A DNA stretch of 60,463 nucleotides from Alicyclobacillaceae bacterium I2511 (GTDB taxonomy: Bacteria; Bacillota; Bacilli; Alicyclobacillales; Alicyclobacillaceae), in assembly GCA_003584005.1 (NCBI GenBank), contig QXHL01000018.1:1-60463 (forward strand). The letters run 5' to 3'. This document shows positions 36,029 through 45,369 of the stretch, in pieces; position 1 is the stretch's first letter, and every line of letters starts with the position of its first letter. The notes beneath the pieces were generated by a model. That model made no database searches. It was not told where the DNA came from and was given only the letters and a program-made list of their open reading frames with translations. The translations under genes and the position numbers were made by a program.

Positions 36029-36127
36029 TCACAACACATGCGCGTTCATCCCGACAGATACCGCTGTCCACGCCACCACCATCAGTGCGGTTAGCTTCAC
36101 CGCCCAGTCAAAACGATCCACTTTCAT
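36029..36127 (-). CDS. 32-residue membrane protein
   Basis: MKVDRFDWAVKLTALMVVAW continues as one hydrophobic helix to TAVSVGMNAHVL. AGGAGGGGGAG ends 3 bases before ATG 36127, and an upstream 16-bp palindrome (36150-36165) sits where an operator would. It is just upstream of, and on the same strand as, the sedolisin gene (60 bases apart), so both may share a transcript. Function unknown. Confidence 0.55.
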   Translation of the reverse strand: MKVDRFDWAVKLTALMVVAWTAVSVGMNAHVL

Positions 36128-36149
36128 CGGCTCCCCCTCCTCCCTAGTA

Positions 36150-36165
36150 AATCTCCATGGAGATT
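36150..36165. promoter_or_regulatory. perfect 16-bp palindrome, candidate operator
   Basis: AATCTCCATGGAGATT is its own complement. It lies 22 bases upstream of the small membrane protein start and just downstream of a leftward TAGAAT that may be a -10, the place for a repressor site. Confidence 0.45.
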
Positions 36166-36268
36166 ATTCTATGCCGTCTTCCTTGAATTCACATACAAAA
36201 AACAAAACCCGCGCCGTACGAAAAAATCAAGCGCAGCGCCGTCCAGCGCGTTGATTCACAGGGTTTCG

Positions 36269-36692
36269 TAGGACATTTACATTCCCTATAGGAGTTTCTT
36301 CTGAAAATTATACCCCTCATTTAGGATTCTCTTGGGAATTGAATCGACAGTCTCAAATAAGGGGCCCCAGGTCGCTTATAGGGGTTTTCAAGCCACTTTC
36401 CGCATAAATAGGCGTTCGCCAGGCCCTTATTTCAGCAAATCCGGGGCAAACACGGTGGAAAAACGTGCAATAGGCGACTTTCACACCCTTATTTTCGTTT
36501 CCTCCCTCGTTATTTGATGATTTAGCGACTGGGGGACGCTTAATTCCAGAACCGTAAAAATCGGTCCCCCCCACACTAATAAGGGCCTCCCCAATCCTTC
36601 GGACAGATGGGGGCCCACTCCTCCCTGAAAAACCTAAAACTCTCCCGCAGAGCGAGTCTAGGTCTGAAGGAACGGAGTGAAGCGACGGTCTC
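36269..36692 (-). repeat. dispersed non-coding repeat, copy B
   Basis: Reverse orientation relative to copy A; matches it nearly end to end, from TAGGACATT (36269) through the TTCTCTTGGG, AAATAAGGGGCC, GCCAGGCCCTTATTTCAGCA and TGATGATTTAGCGACTGG blocks to GACGGTCTCA (36683-36692). Substitutions are scattered, and a few small gaps occur. It fills most of the interval between the sedolisin locus and the aldolase gene. Confidence 0.85.
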
Positions 36693-36863
36693 ATTGCAGT
36701 GCCTATTGCCGTGGCCTTGACATATATGTTTTTCACAGTATACTGTTGTATGCAGTATGGTGACTCCGGCATCAGTAGTTCACATGGACTAGCCATCTCC
36801 GACTCAGGACAAAATTTGTGACAAAGTACAGTAAATCATTCCTGGACGGTAAGTTAATTCGTT

Positions 36864-36914
36864 CCAATCATGTAACTTAACCAATCATGGAACTCAACCA
36901 ATCATGGAACTTAA
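36864..36914. repeat. 3 x 17-bp tandem repeat ahead of the aldolase gene
   Basis: CCAATCATGTAACTTAA, CCAATCATGGAACTCAA and CCAATCATGGAACTTAA stand head to tail, and the third runs straight into CCAAGGAGG, the ribosome site. No spacers. A site for a DNA-binding regulator or an RNA feature is possible. Confidence 0.85.
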
Positions 36915-36930
36915 CCAAGGAGGAAATTCG

Positions 36931-37599
36931 ATGGCGTGGCTGGAAATATCGCAGGCAAAGCAGGAATTAATCCGTGTTGCAAGCATGTTGCGGGATTCCG
37001 GAGTGATGTTCCGTGGCGAGCACGCCAATCTGTCCGCACGTGTGGCGGACGATAGAATGGTGTTAACACGGGGTGGCAATGTCGCCCACTTGGATGAAAG
37101 CAGCTTTGCGCTTGTGCAACTAGACGGCAAAGTTTTGGAGGGTGAAATAGCCCCCGCTCAGGCCGAAATTGTTGAAATGCATGCGGCGGTTTACCGTGCC
37201 CGGGCGCAGGTGGGCAGTGTTATTCACACCCACGCGCCACACGCCACAGCCTTTGCGGTGGCACACCAATCCATTCCTGTGGTATATGAACCCTTGATGC
37301 GTTTTGGCATCACCGCACCTGTGCCCGTGGTTCCATGGGCACCCCGAGGATCTGCGGCATCTGTAGCTGGAATCATTGCAGCCGTGCAGGCCAACCCCGG
37401 AATTTCTGCGGTTCTTTTAGCCAATCATGGTGTGCTGGCGTTTGCCGCCAATCCGACCCAAACTGCCCAACTCCTGGCCACCCTGGACGAGGCGGCGGAG
37501 TTGATTTTGGCGGCCCGACAACTCGGCGGGGAACAGCCCCTTCCCGAGGCCGCCTTCGAGCAAATTCGAGAAGCCATGCGAGCCTTTGCGACAAAGTAA
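36931..37599 (+). CDS. class II aldolase/adducin family protein
   Basis: 222 residues of the fuculose/ribulose-phosphate aldolase fold. HTHAPHATAFA (about residue 102) gives two zinc His, NHGVLAFA the third, and AEIVEMHAAVY the catalytic Glu. NLSAR and TRGGNVAHLD bind phosphate in the family. The substrate is not clear; no sugar kinase or isomerase adjoins. ATG 36931 follows AAGGAGG. Confidence 0.85.
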   Translation: MAWLEISQAKQELIRVASMLRDSGVMFRGEHANLSARVADDRMVLTRGGNVAHLDESSFALVQLDGKVLEGEIAPAQAEIVEMHAAVYRARAQVGSVIHTHAPHATAFAVAHQSIPVVYEPLMRFGITAPVPVVPWAPRGSAASVAGIIAAVQANPGISAVLLANHGVLAFAANPTQTAQLLATLDEAAELILAARQLGGEQPLPEAAFEQIREAMRAFATK

Positions 37600-37654
37600 C
37601 TGGGCAAGCGAGTGAAACATCTTGCAACTTTACGCAGTGGACAAATTATGCAAC

Positions 37655-37695
37655 AGACTCGCAGCCACCCCCCCATTGAGGGTGTCTGCGAGTCT
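37655..37695 (+). terminator. long hairpin between aldolase and PadR genes
   Basis: AGACTCGCAG (37655-37664) pairs with CTGCGAGTCT (37686-37695); inside, CACCC pairs with GGGTG. Only CAGTTT follows, so it may end aldolase transcripts inefficiently. It ends 10 bases before the PadR Shine-Dalgarno. Confidence 0.6.
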
Positions 37696-37718
37696 CAGTT
37701 TGGTTGGAGGTCCTGCTT

Positions 37719-38090
37719 GTGGCACTGAACTCAAAACAAACCCGGCACCTGCCGGCATTCCTTTTGCTGTTTCTTAACGATGGCCCAGCACACGGCGGAA
37801 TTTTGTGGTCCCGCATGGCCGAACTTGTTCCTTCTGTATGGAACGTGGATACCGGAGCCGTGTATCGCGTGCTACGAGATCTGGAGGCGCGAGGTGCAGT
37901 AAACTCGCATTGGGACACGCAAGGCGCAGGACCAGCCAAGCGGGTGTATGTGATAACCCCCATGGGCCGAGAGGAATTGCAGGAATGGTATCAGGATATT
38001 CTTGCCCGCAAACGGAGTCTGGATTTTTTCATCCATAAATATGAGCACCCACCAGAAGGTCCAACAAGCGAGGGGAGGGGTTCCATTTGA
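37719..38090 (+). CDS. PadR family transcriptional regulator
   Basis: 123 residues. Winged helix with LPAFLLLFLNDGPAHGGILWSRM, DTGAVYRVLRDLEARGAV and GPAKRVYVITPMGREELQEW. Short C-terminal helix, so the PhaQ-like small type. GTG 37719 lies 8 bases after GGAGG. Its stop TGA overlaps the TTG start of the DHA2 exporter, so the two are translated together and the exporter is its probable target. Confidence 0.85.
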   Translation: MALNSKQTRHLPAFLLLFLNDGPAHGGILWSRMAELVPSVWNVDTGAVYRVLRDLEARGAVNSHWDTQGAGPAKRVYVITPMGREELQEWYQDILARKRSLDFFIHKYEHPPEGPTSEGRGSI

Positions 38091-39592
38091 GTCACGCGCA
38101 CACTGTCCAAGGCACCACCCTGTGCCCACAGGGACGGCCATCCGAAAACCAGCCATCCGATTCCGAGAGACTGCCTTCCCAAGTGCTGAGCCCCGCCCAC
38201 CGATGGCTGGTTTTCGGCACCGTCGTGATGGGGGCCTTCATGGTTAATGTGGACGCCAGCATTGTCAATGTAGCCCTACCGGTCCTGCAAGCGGCCTACC
38301 ATGCCAGTGCGGACGTGTTGCAGTGGGTCATCTCCGGTTATCTGTTGGTGATTACCGCAATACTCCCGGGAATTGGCGGACTTTCGGACAGAGTCAATCG
38401 CAAATGGGTCTTTGTTGTGGGAGTAGGGCTGTTTAGCTTCGGATCAGCCCTGTGCGGCATGGCCGGGGGAATGGACAGCCTGATTGCATACCGCATGATT
38501 CAAGCCTTGGGGGGGGCCATTATTATGGGGAATGTTATGTCCATCGTTGCCAGTACATTCCCCGTTGGGCAACGTGGCAAACCCTTGGGTTTCATCAGTA
38601 GCGTAGTGGCCGCAGGCACCATTGTCGGGCCAGCCTTGGGAGGTGTGATGATTGCCGCCTACGGTTGGCGATCCATATTTTGGGTTAACGTCCCCATCGG
38701 GATTTTAGCCATGGTCTTGAGTTCCATCTTTTTAGGCAATTTGTCTTCCGGACGTGGATTGCGTGGGTTTGCCTGGGGTGGTGCAGTGTGGTTCGCCCTC
38801 GCCATGATGACCCTACTGCTATTTGTGTCCAACGGCCACACCTGGGGTTGGCTGAGCCTGCAAGCCCTCTTGATTGCCGGGGTCAGTGTCGTCACGTGGT
38901 CTGTATTTATTGTCCACTCATTGCGGACGGCCCATCCCTTGATTGAAATCAGTCTGTTTAAATCTTCCCGGTTTACGGTCGGTAATTTGGCTGGAATGCT
39001 AACGTATATGTTGATGATGTTCCCAGGTTTTATGCTCCCCCTGTTTTTGCGCATCGTGTTGAATGAACCGATTGCACACGTGGGTTGGCTATTGATGTCC
39101 CAAGCCCTCGCCATGATTGTCGTGGCCCCTGTCGGAGGCTGGATTGCCGACCACCATGGCAGTGACCCGCCAGCCTTCGTGGGTATGGTAGTAGTTGCCA
39201 TTTCCCTGGTCTGGATGGCCACTTTCCACATCGGGACAAGTCCCTGGTCTGTAGTCTTAGCGCAGGGTGTGTTTGGAGTGGGGAACGGCTTGTTTCAGTC
39301 ACCCAACAATGTCTCCATTTTAGAAACCGTCCCTGTGGAAAAGACGGGGTTGACCGGCAGTTTAATGGCCACCATCCGCAACTTTGGTCGCGTTTTCGGC
39401 GTCGCCTTTGTCGTCTTGCTCCTGCAGTCCGCCTCTGGATTAGACCTCACCGCCAAAGGCTTAGATAAAGCAATGCCGCCGGTATTTATCACAGGCGCCG
39501 TTTTAGCCGTACTGGCAGCCCTGTTGGTGGGCCTGCGAACCCTGCTGTCCCAGCGTTACTTGGGTACATCCGTAACGGGAGTCCCCAAGTAA
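38087..39592 (+). CDS. MFS exporter of the DHA2 (EmrB/QacA) family
   Basis: 501 residues with 14 membrane segments. NVDASIVNVALPVLQ in helix 1, LSDRVNRKWVFVVG (motif A), GTIVGPALGGVM in helix 5 (motif C) and WRSIFWVNVPIGILA are characteristic. The N-terminus has a polar stretch of about 35 residues before helix 1. The TTG start sits inside TTGA, sharing the PadR stop. GAGGGGAGGGG precedes it. Proton-driven drug efflux is likely; substrate unknown. Confidence 0.9.
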   Translation: MSHAHTVQGTTLCPQGRPSENQPSDSERLPSQVLSPAHRWLVFGTVVMGAFMVNVDASIVNVALPVLQAAYHASADVLQWVISGYLLVITAILPGIGGLSDRVNRKWVFVVGVGLFSFGSALCGMAGGMDSLIAYRMIQALGGAIIMGNVMSIVASTFPVGQRGKPLGFISSVVAAGTIVGPALGGVMIAAYGWRSIFWVNVPIGILAMVLSSIFLGNLSSGRGLRGFAWGGAVWFALAMMTLLLFVSNGHTWGWLSLQALLIAGVSVVTWSVFIVHSLRTAHPLIEISLFKSSRFTVGNLAGMLTYMLMMFPGFMLPLFLRIVLNEPIAHVGWLLMSQALAMIVVAPVGGWIADHHGSDPPAFVGMVVVAISLVWMATFHIGTSPWSVVLAQGVFGVGNGLFQSPNNVSILETVPVEKTGLTGSLMATIRNFGRVFGVAFVVLLLQSASGLDLTAKGLDKAMPPVFITGAVLAVLAALLVGLRTLLSQRYLGTSVTGVPK

Positions 39593-39637
39593 TGCACTTG
39601 GTAATGCCCCTGGAAACGCCTCTGGAAATGCCCCTTG
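39590..39637. repeat. 4 x 12-bp imperfect tandem repeat starting at the MFS stop codon
   Basis: TAATGCACTTGG, TAATGCCCCTGG, AAACGCCTCTGG and AAATGCCCCTTG follow each other; the first TAA is the stop codon of the DHA2 exporter. Confidence 0.8.
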
Positions 39638-39660
39638 CGCTCAAACCCGCGTCAGCCGAC

Positions 39661-42600
39661 TCACGCCATCACCACCAGCAAATCCCCCGGTTTCACACTG
39701 TCTCCAGGCTGGCAGCAGACCTCTTGGACCACACCATCAACGGTGGACTGGACCTGCATCTCCATTTTCATGGCCTCAGTGACCACTAAAAAGTCGCCCT
39801 TGCACACCGAGTCCCCTGGTTTGACTGTGACCGACACCACAGTCCCTGGCATCAAAGCGCCAATTTCCTTCGGATTGGTGGGAGAGGCCTTGCGCTGTAC
39901 AATCCGGTCACCAGCTGTGGTCTTGTCCAATACTTCAATTTCCCGTGGCTGACCATTGAGTTCAAAAAACACCGTGCGAGTTCCATCCGCATGGACCCCG
40001 CCAATAGACAACAGCTTAATAATTAAAGTTTTGCCCGGTTCCAGTGAAAGTGTGGTCTCCTCCCCAGGGGTCAACCCGTAAAGATAGGTTGGCGTGTCCA
40101 GTACAGACAAATCGCTGTACTGTGCCTCCGACTCAAACAAATCCAAAGTTACTTGCGGGTACAACGCGTAAGACAATAGGTCTTCTTCCCGCGGTTGTTC
40201 GCCAATGCGCTCCGCAAGCTTTACCCGCTCCCCCACAAAGTCCACCGATGGTAAACTGACACCAGGACGGTCTGACAGGGGGGAACGCCCTTTTAACACC
40301 CCTTGTTGCAGCCAGTCTGGAAACCCGCCATACGGCTGCCCCATCAACCCCATGAAGTAGTCCACCATTGAGGCAGGAAAATCCAAGGAATTTATCCGTT
40401 CCCTCAAAGTTTCAGGAGTTAACTGATTTTGCACCATGAATAGTGCAAAATCCCCCACCATCTTAGAGGAAGGTGTGACTTTTACAATATCACCCAGTAT
40501 ATTGTTGGCCTGACGATAGGCTTCCTTGACAGCCTCCCATTGATTTCCAATCCCCAGGGCCTGTGCCTGCTCCCTCAGGTTGCTGTACTGACCTCCCGGC
40601 ATCTCAAAACGATATACATCCGCTGTCGAGGTGGTCAACCCACTTTCAAAAGCCTTATAGTAAGTTCTTACAACCTCCCAGTAATCTGTGAGCTTCTGTA
40701 GATTCCCCAAATCATCCGGAATTTCTCGATCCGTTCGTTCCAAGGCAGCCCCTAGCGAGTTCCAACTGGGTTGGGAGGTTCCCCCAGCCATCGCGCTGAT
40801 GGCCACATCCACCACGTTTACTCCAGCCTCGACAGCCTTTAAGTAAGTCCCCATACCGTTGCCACTGGTATCATGGGTGTGCAGGTGGATGGGAAGACTG
40901 ACGTGATTGCGCAGGGCTTTCACCAGTTCAGTGGCCGCATAGGGCTTGAGCAAGCCAGCCATGTCTTTGATGGCCAATACCTGTGCACCCGCTCGCTCCA
41001 GTTCCTGGGCCAACTTGACATAGTAGTTTAGGTTGTATTTGCTACGGCTGGGATTCAGAATATCCCCCGTGTAGCAAATGGCCGCCTCAGCAATTTTCCC
41101 GGCGCTACGAACCTCGTCAAGGGCCAGTTGCATGTTAGGCAGCCAGTTGAGACTGTCAAAAATGCGAAATATGTCAATCCCGTTGTCCGCCGCTCGACGG
41201 ACAAATCTCTGCACGACATTGTCTGGATAGTTCTTGTAACCTACCGCATTGGCACCCCGCAACAACATTTGAAACAAAATGTTGGGAATGGCCGCGCGCA
41301 AAGCTGATAATCGGTCCCAGGGATCTTCGCGTAAAAAACGCATACTGGCGTCAAACGTTGCTCCGCCCCACATTTCCATGGAAAACAAGTTGCTCCCATA
41401 GTGTGCAGTGGCCTCGGCAATGGCCAAAAGGTCTTTCGTGCGCACCCGCGTAGCCAGCAAAGATTGGTGGGCGTCCCGGAAAGTGGTATCTGTCAACCAC
41501 AGACGGTGGCTATCGTGAAGGAAACGCAAAAATTCTGTTGTCCCCATTTCCTTTAGCAAATCTCTACTTCCACGCGGCACCTTGGTCCCGTAGGAGAAAT
41601 GTGGAATCGGAGCAGGCTGAAATCTTGGCTTGACTTGAATTCCCTTACCGCCAAGGCCATTGATGGACACCTCACCAATATAACGCAGCAGCTTGGTAGC
41701 CCGGTCTCGGCGCTGACGGAAGTAAAACAATTCCGGATGGGTGTCGATGAAATTTACATCGCAGTCCCCTTCCAGGAACTGCGGATGACGCACAACGTTT
41801 TCTAAAAACGGGATGTTGGTCTTCACCCCGCGAATGCGAAACTCCTCCAAAGCCCTGGACATTTTTGCAGCGGCTGCTGTGAAACGCAGTCCAGAGGCGG
41901 TGATTTTCACCAATAGTGAATCATAGTAAGGTAAAATGCGGGCCCCCGTATACCCATTTCCGGCATCTAGACGGATGCCAAAACCGACTGCAGAGCGATA
42001 GGCCAAGATGCGACCGATGTCTGGCAGAAACCCGTTTTGAGGGTCTTCGGTGGTGACACGGCACTGAATTGCGTACCCCCGCGTTTGCACCGCATCTTGT
42101 GTCGGGATGCCGATGTCCGGCGAAGAAAGTGGTTCACCCTCGGCAATGCGGATTTGGGCCTGGACAATGTCTACCCCGGTAATCATCTCAGTGACCGTGT
42201 GTTCCACCTGTACACGAGGATTCACTTCAATGAAGTAAAACTCCCCCTCCGGGGTGAGCAAAAACTCCACCGTCCCAGCGTTCACATAACCCACATTTTG
42301 CATGAGGTGTACAGCAGTGTTGCAGATGTCTTCACGCAAATCCACTGGCAACTGGGAGGGGGCCATCTCCACCACCTTTTGGTGACGGCGTTGGATGGAA
42401 CAATCCCGCTCATACAGGTGAACCAAATTCCCCTGGTTGTCTCCTAAAATTTGTACCTCAATGTGTTTCGGAGACTCGATATATTTTTCCACATACACGC
42501 TGGCCTGGCCAAAGGACGACTGTGCCTCAGAGGTGGCGCGGGTAAAGGCCTCCACCAGGTCCGCCTCACACTTCACTTCCCGCATCCCCCGCCCCCCGCC

Positions 42601-43092
42601 GCCGGACACAGCCTTAATCATCACCGGGTACCCCACGCGGCTGGAAAACTCCCTTGCCCCTGCGAGATCCACTGGACCTTCCGTGCCGGGGACCACGGGA
42701 ATCCCCGCCGCGATGGCTACACTACGGGCACTGACCTTGTCGCCAAACATGGCCAAGTGTTCTGGTTTCGGACCAATAAAAGCCAATCCCGCCACCGCAC
42801 AGGCCTCCGCAAAATCCTCAGATTCAGACAAAAATCCGTATCCCGGGTGGATGGCGTCACAACCGCTGCGTTGCGCCACTTCAATAATCGTTTCAATATC
42901 TAAGTAGGCCTGTACTGGCCCCATGCCCGAGCCAATCAAATAAGCCTCATCGGCCTTATAGCGATGCAGTGACAGGTTGTCCTCTTTGGTATACACCGCC
43001 ACGGTCTGTATTCCCAATTCGGTGCAGGCCCGGCAAATGCGAATGGCCACCTCGCCCCGATTAGCCGCAAGAATTTTGTGGAATCTTGACAC
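39661..43092 (-). CDS. pycA: pyruvate carboxylase
   Basis: 1143 residues, full length. N-terminal biotin carboxylase (ANRGEVAIRI; ATP-grasp GGGGRGMREV; about 1-450), carboxyltransferase (DTTFRDAHQSLLATRVRT near 540; metal HLHTHDTSGNG near 745), tetramerisation region, and biotinyl domain with Lys1109 in EAMKMEMQ. It makes oxaloacetate from pyruvate and bicarbonate. The start is GTG 43092, 8 bases after GGAGG. Its promoter lies at 43149-43122. Allosteric acetyl-CoA control is usual in the family. Confidence 0.97.
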   Translation of the reverse strand: MSRFHKILAANRGEVAIRICRACTELGIQTVAVYTKEDNLSLHRYKADEAYLIGSGMGPVQAYLDIETIIEVAQRSGCDAIHPGYGFLSESEDFAEACAVAGLAFIGPKPEHLAMFGDKVSARSVAIAAGIPVVPGTEGPVDLAGAREFSSRVGYPVMIKAVSGGGGRGMREVKCEADLVEAFTRATSEAQSSFGQASVYVEKYIESPKHIEVQILGDNQGNLVHLYERDCSIQRRHQKVVEMAPSQLPVDLREDICNTAVHLMQNVGYVNAGTVEFLLTPEGEFYFIEVNPRVQVEHTVTEMITGVDIVQAQIRIAEGEPLSSPDIGIPTQDAVQTRGYAIQCRVTTEDPQNGFLPDIGRILAYRSAVGFGIRLDAGNGYTGARILPYYDSLLVKITASGLRFTAAAAKMSRALEEFRIRGVKTNIPFLENVVRHPQFLEGDCDVNFIDTHPELFYFRQRRDRATKLLRYIGEVSINGLGGKGIQVKPRFQPAPIPHFSYGTKVPRGSRDLLKEMGTTEFLRFLHDSHRLWLTDTTFRDAHQSLLATRVRTKDLLAIAEATAHYGSNLFSMEMWGGATFDASMRFLREDPWDRLSALRAAIPNILFQMLLRGANAVGYKNYPDNVVQRFVRRAADNGIDIFRIFDSLNWLPNMQLALDEVRSAGKIAEAAICYTGDILNPSRSKYNLNYYVKLAQELERAGAQVLAIKDMAGLLKPYAATELVKALRNHVSLPIHLHTHDTSGNGMGTYLKAVEAGVNVVDVAISAMAGGTSQPSWNSLGAALERTDREIPDDLGNLQKLTDYWEVVRTYYKAFESGLTTSTADVYRFEMPGGQYSNLREQAQALGIGNQWEAVKEAYRQANNILGDIVKVTPSSKMVGDFALFMVQNQLTPETLRERINSLDFPASMVDYFMGLMGQPYGGFPDWLQQGVLKGRSPLSDRPGVSLPSVDFVGERVKLAERIGEQPREEDLLSYALYPQVTLDLFESEAQYSDLSVLDTPTYLYGLTPGEETTLSLEPGKTLIIKLLSIGGVHADGTRTVFFELNGQPREIEVLDKTTAGDRIVQRKASPTNPKEIGALMPGTVVSVTVKPGDSVCKGDFLVVTEAMKMEMQVQSTVDGVVQEVCCQPGDSVKPGDLLVVMA

Positions 43093-43121
43093 TTGTCAGA
43101 CCTCCAACAATTTTTCTGTCT

Positions 43122-43149
43122 ATCATATCACAGACGGTGCTTGTGCCAA
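43122..43149 (-). promoter_or_regulatory. promoter of pycA
   Basis: On the minus strand TTGGCA (43149-43144), 16-base spacer, TATGAT (43127-43122), about 30 bases before the GTG start. Confidence 0.6.
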
Positions 43150-43261
43150 AGGACCGGATTTTGTCACTCAAACAGGCGGATACCCTTGCACTTGACATTC
43201 ATTTGTGCGTGTAATAAAGGAGGAGAAATGTTACCCAGACTTGACGAGGGGGAGAATTGTC

Positions 43262-43507
43262 ATGGCCGCAACCGTCGCTTCTGCACAAAGATATAAGTTT
43301 ATTGAATTTTTCTTCGCCGATAATCCTTTGGTTCATGAAACCGCGTACGGCAGCAATAGTTCTGTGGGTTACTTTATTCAGGGGTGCAGCAACCGTGGGG
43401 TACAACCTCTGTCAGAAATTAGTTTCCAAAGTTTAGAGGAACTAAACGCATTCGTGAAAGACTGGCATGAACAAAATCCTCACATCCACTCTACACACTT
43501 AAGTTGA
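43262..43507 (+). CDS. small conserved-looking hypothetical protein
   Basis: 81 residues, soluble, beginning MAATVASAQRYKFIEFF and containing FIQGCSNRGVQPLSEISFQS. No domain recognised. ATG 43262 lies 8 bases after GAGGGGGA; the frame is open to 43205. A second ribosome site (AAGGAGGAG, 43217-43225) serves a 22-codon frame, 43228-43296, that overlaps this start and could be a leader peptide. A perfect hairpin follows the stop. Divergent from pycA. Confidence 0.6.
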   Translation: MAATVASAQRYKFIEFFFADNPLVHETAYGSNSSVGYFIQGCSNRGVQPLSEISFQSLEELNAFVKDWHEQNPHIHSTHLS

Positions 43508-43511
43508 ACTT

Positions 43512-43537
43512 GTGGGTAGCGCTTTTGCGCTACCCAC
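43512..43537 (+). terminator. perfect 11-bp hairpin
   Basis: GTGGGTAGCGC, loop TTTT, GCGCTACCCAC, 4 bases after the stop of the small gene. The symmetric stem could also end the leftward riboflavin operon. No T tract. Confidence 0.65.
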
Positions 43538-43614
43538 CCGTAAGATAGCCCGCTGTTCTCAAGTTTGTAATGCATCCTGCTAATACCTAAAATTTATGTT
43601 CTGCCACACGACTT

Positions 43615-43666
43615 CCTACTGTTTTAGACTCTTACTGTTCCAAATTCCTACTGTTTCAGACTCTTA
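43615..43666. repeat. 16-bp tandem repeat across the ribH stop codon
   Basis: CCTACTGTTTTAGACT, CTTACTGTTCCAAATT, CCTACTGTTTCAGACT and a partial CTTA. The ribH stop (CTA on this strand, 43648-43650) is inside the third unit; copies 43613-43634 and 43645-43666 differ at one base of 22. Confidence 0.8.
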
Positions 43667-44121
43667 GCAAGGTTGCTCATTTCAATCGCCGCTGTCGCCG
43701 CATCCCAGCCCTTGTTACCCCCCTTCGTCCCCGACCGTTCAATCGCCTGCTCAATGCTATCTGTGGTCAACACTCCAAAAATCACCGGTGTCCCACTGGC
43801 CAGAGAAACCTGTGCCACCCCTTTGGCCACCTCGGCGGCCACATAGTCAAAGTGTGGCGTAGCACCGCGAATCACCGCACCCAGAGCAATCACCGCATCG
43901 TAGCGACTGGATTCTGCCATCTGCTTGGCCGCCCAGGGAATTTCATAGGCCCCCGGTACCCATGCCACCGTCACATCCGCCTCTTCCACCCCATGACGGC
44001 GCAACGCATCCAGTGCACCGCTGAGTAGATGACTCGTGACAAACTCGTTAAAACGGCCTACCACAATCCCGATGCGCAGTCCTTGTCCCAGCAATTTACC
44101 TTCGAGTATTTGAACACCCAT
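43648..44121 (-). CDS. ribH: 6,7-dimethyl-8-ribityllumazine synthase
   Basis: 157 residues. [21 protein letters not shown] at the N-terminus binds the substrate; [12 protein letters not shown] and [21 protein letters not shown] are strongly conserved, with the catalytic His in the latter. Joins the pyrimidine and dihydroxybutanone phosphate to make lumazine; forms icosahedral shells in Bacillus with riboflavin synthase. Last gene of the rib operon, 33 bases after ribBA. Confidence 0.95.
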   Translation of the reverse strand: MGVQILEGKLLGQGLRIGIVVGRFNEFVTSHLLSGALDALRRHGVEEADVTVAWVPGAYEIPWAAKQMAESSRYDAVIALGAVIRGATPHFDYVAAEVAKGVAQVSLASGTPVIFGVLTTDSIEQAIERSGTKGGNKGWDAATAAIEMSNLAKSLKQ

Positions 44122-44154
44122 TATGACAAACTCCCCCTCATATTATGTGTTTTG

Positions 44155-45345
44155 CTACAGGTGCAATAAATGCCCCATTTTCTGCTTTTTCGTCCACAGG
44201 TAATTTTCGTTATGCGGATTGCTTTCAATCTCCAAGGGCACCCGTTCCACAACCTCCAACCCGTGACCCTCAATTCCCTTCACCTTACGAGGATTGTTGG
44301 TCAACAGTCGCATTTTGCGAACACCCAGGTCATACAAAATTTGTGCGCCAATCCCATAGTCCCGCAAATCAGCCGGAAAGCCCAGGCGGTGATTGGCCTC
44401 CACAGTGTCTGCCCCCTCGTCTTGCAAAGCATAGGCGCGAATTTTGTTGAGCAGACCAATGCCGCGTCCCTCTTGACGCAGGTACAGTAACACCCCGCTT
44501 CCTTCCTCGTCAATCTGACGCAAAGCTGCATGCAATTGTGATCCGCAGTCACAGCGCAAGGATCCAAAGGCGTCCCCTGTCAGACATTCCGAGTGCACGC
44601 GAACCAGCATGGGATCTGCCGTGACCTCCCCACGGATTAACGCAATGTGTTCTTTGTCATCCAATAAATTAGTGTATACCACAGCCCGAAAGTTCCCAAA
44701 GTGTGTGGGTAACTCTGCTTCCGCCTCTCGTCTCACCAACAACTCTTGGGATTTTCGATAGGCAATCAAATCCGCGATGGACACCACTTTTAACCCGTTT
44801 TCTGCAGCAATTGCCTCCAATTGGGGCAAACGGGCCATCGTCCCGTCCTCATTGAGAATTTCACAGATGGCACCGACGGGGGACCCACCCGCAAGGGTGG
44901 CCAAGTCCACCGCTGCCTCCGTGTGACCCGCCCGCCGCAACACGCCGCCGGACTTGGCCACAAGCGGGAAAATATGACCCGGTTTGCGAAAATCCTCACC
45001 CGTAGAATCTTCCCGCACGATGGCGGCAATCGTCTGAGCGCGTTCGTAGGCGGAAATCCCAGTTTTGGTGTCAGCTTGGTCTATGGAAACAGTAAAGGCG
45101 GTGCCAAAGTTGTCGGTGTTGTGGGACACCATGTGGGACAACTGAAGACGGTCCGCACGCTCCGGTGTAATTGGCACACACAGCAAACCCCGCCCTTTGG
45201 TAATCATGAAGTTCACCACACTCGCGTCCGCATGCTCCCCCAAGGCCAAAAAATCGCCCTCGTTTTCCCGGTCCTCATCATCCACCACAATCACCACTCT
45301 GCCTGCCCGCAAATCTTTCAGTGCTTCCGGGATTGTTGCAAACAT
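44155..45345 (-). CDS. ribBA: bifunctional DHBP synthase / GTP cyclohydrolase II
   Basis: 396 residues. N-terminal RibB domain with [11 protein letters not shown] (metal site) and GHTEAAVDL (about 1-200); C-terminal RibA domain with [22 protein letters not shown] (zinc Cys) and [30 protein letters not shown] (about 205-396). The two open the riboflavin pathway from ribulose-5-phosphate and GTP. Operon spacing of 51 bases from ribE. Confidence 0.96.
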   Translation of the reverse strand: MFATIPEALKDLRAGRVVIVVDDEDRENEGDFLALGEHADASVVNFMITKGRGLLCVPITPERADRLQLSHMVSHNTDNFGTAFTVSIDQADTKTGISAYERAQTIAAIVREDSTGEDFRKPGHIFPLVAKSGGVLRRAGHTEAAVDLATLAGGSPVGAICEILNEDGTMARLPQLEAIAAENGLKVVSIADLIAYRKSQELLVRREAEAELPTHFGNFRAVVYTNLLDDKEHIALIRGEVTADPMLVRVHSECLTGDAFGSLRCDCGSQLHAALRQIDEEGSGVLLYLRQEGRGIGLLNKIRAYALQDEGADTVEANHRLGFPADLRDYGIGAQILYDLGVRKMRLLTNNPRKVKGIEGHGLEVVERVPLEIESNPHNENYLWTKKQKMGHLLHL

Positions 45346-45369
45346 GACTCATTCCTTCTTTCCATGAGA

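Noticed and set aside
36864-36914. CRISPR-like array
   Set aside because: Units are directly adjacent without spacers, as in the other tandem repeats of this window; no cas genes.
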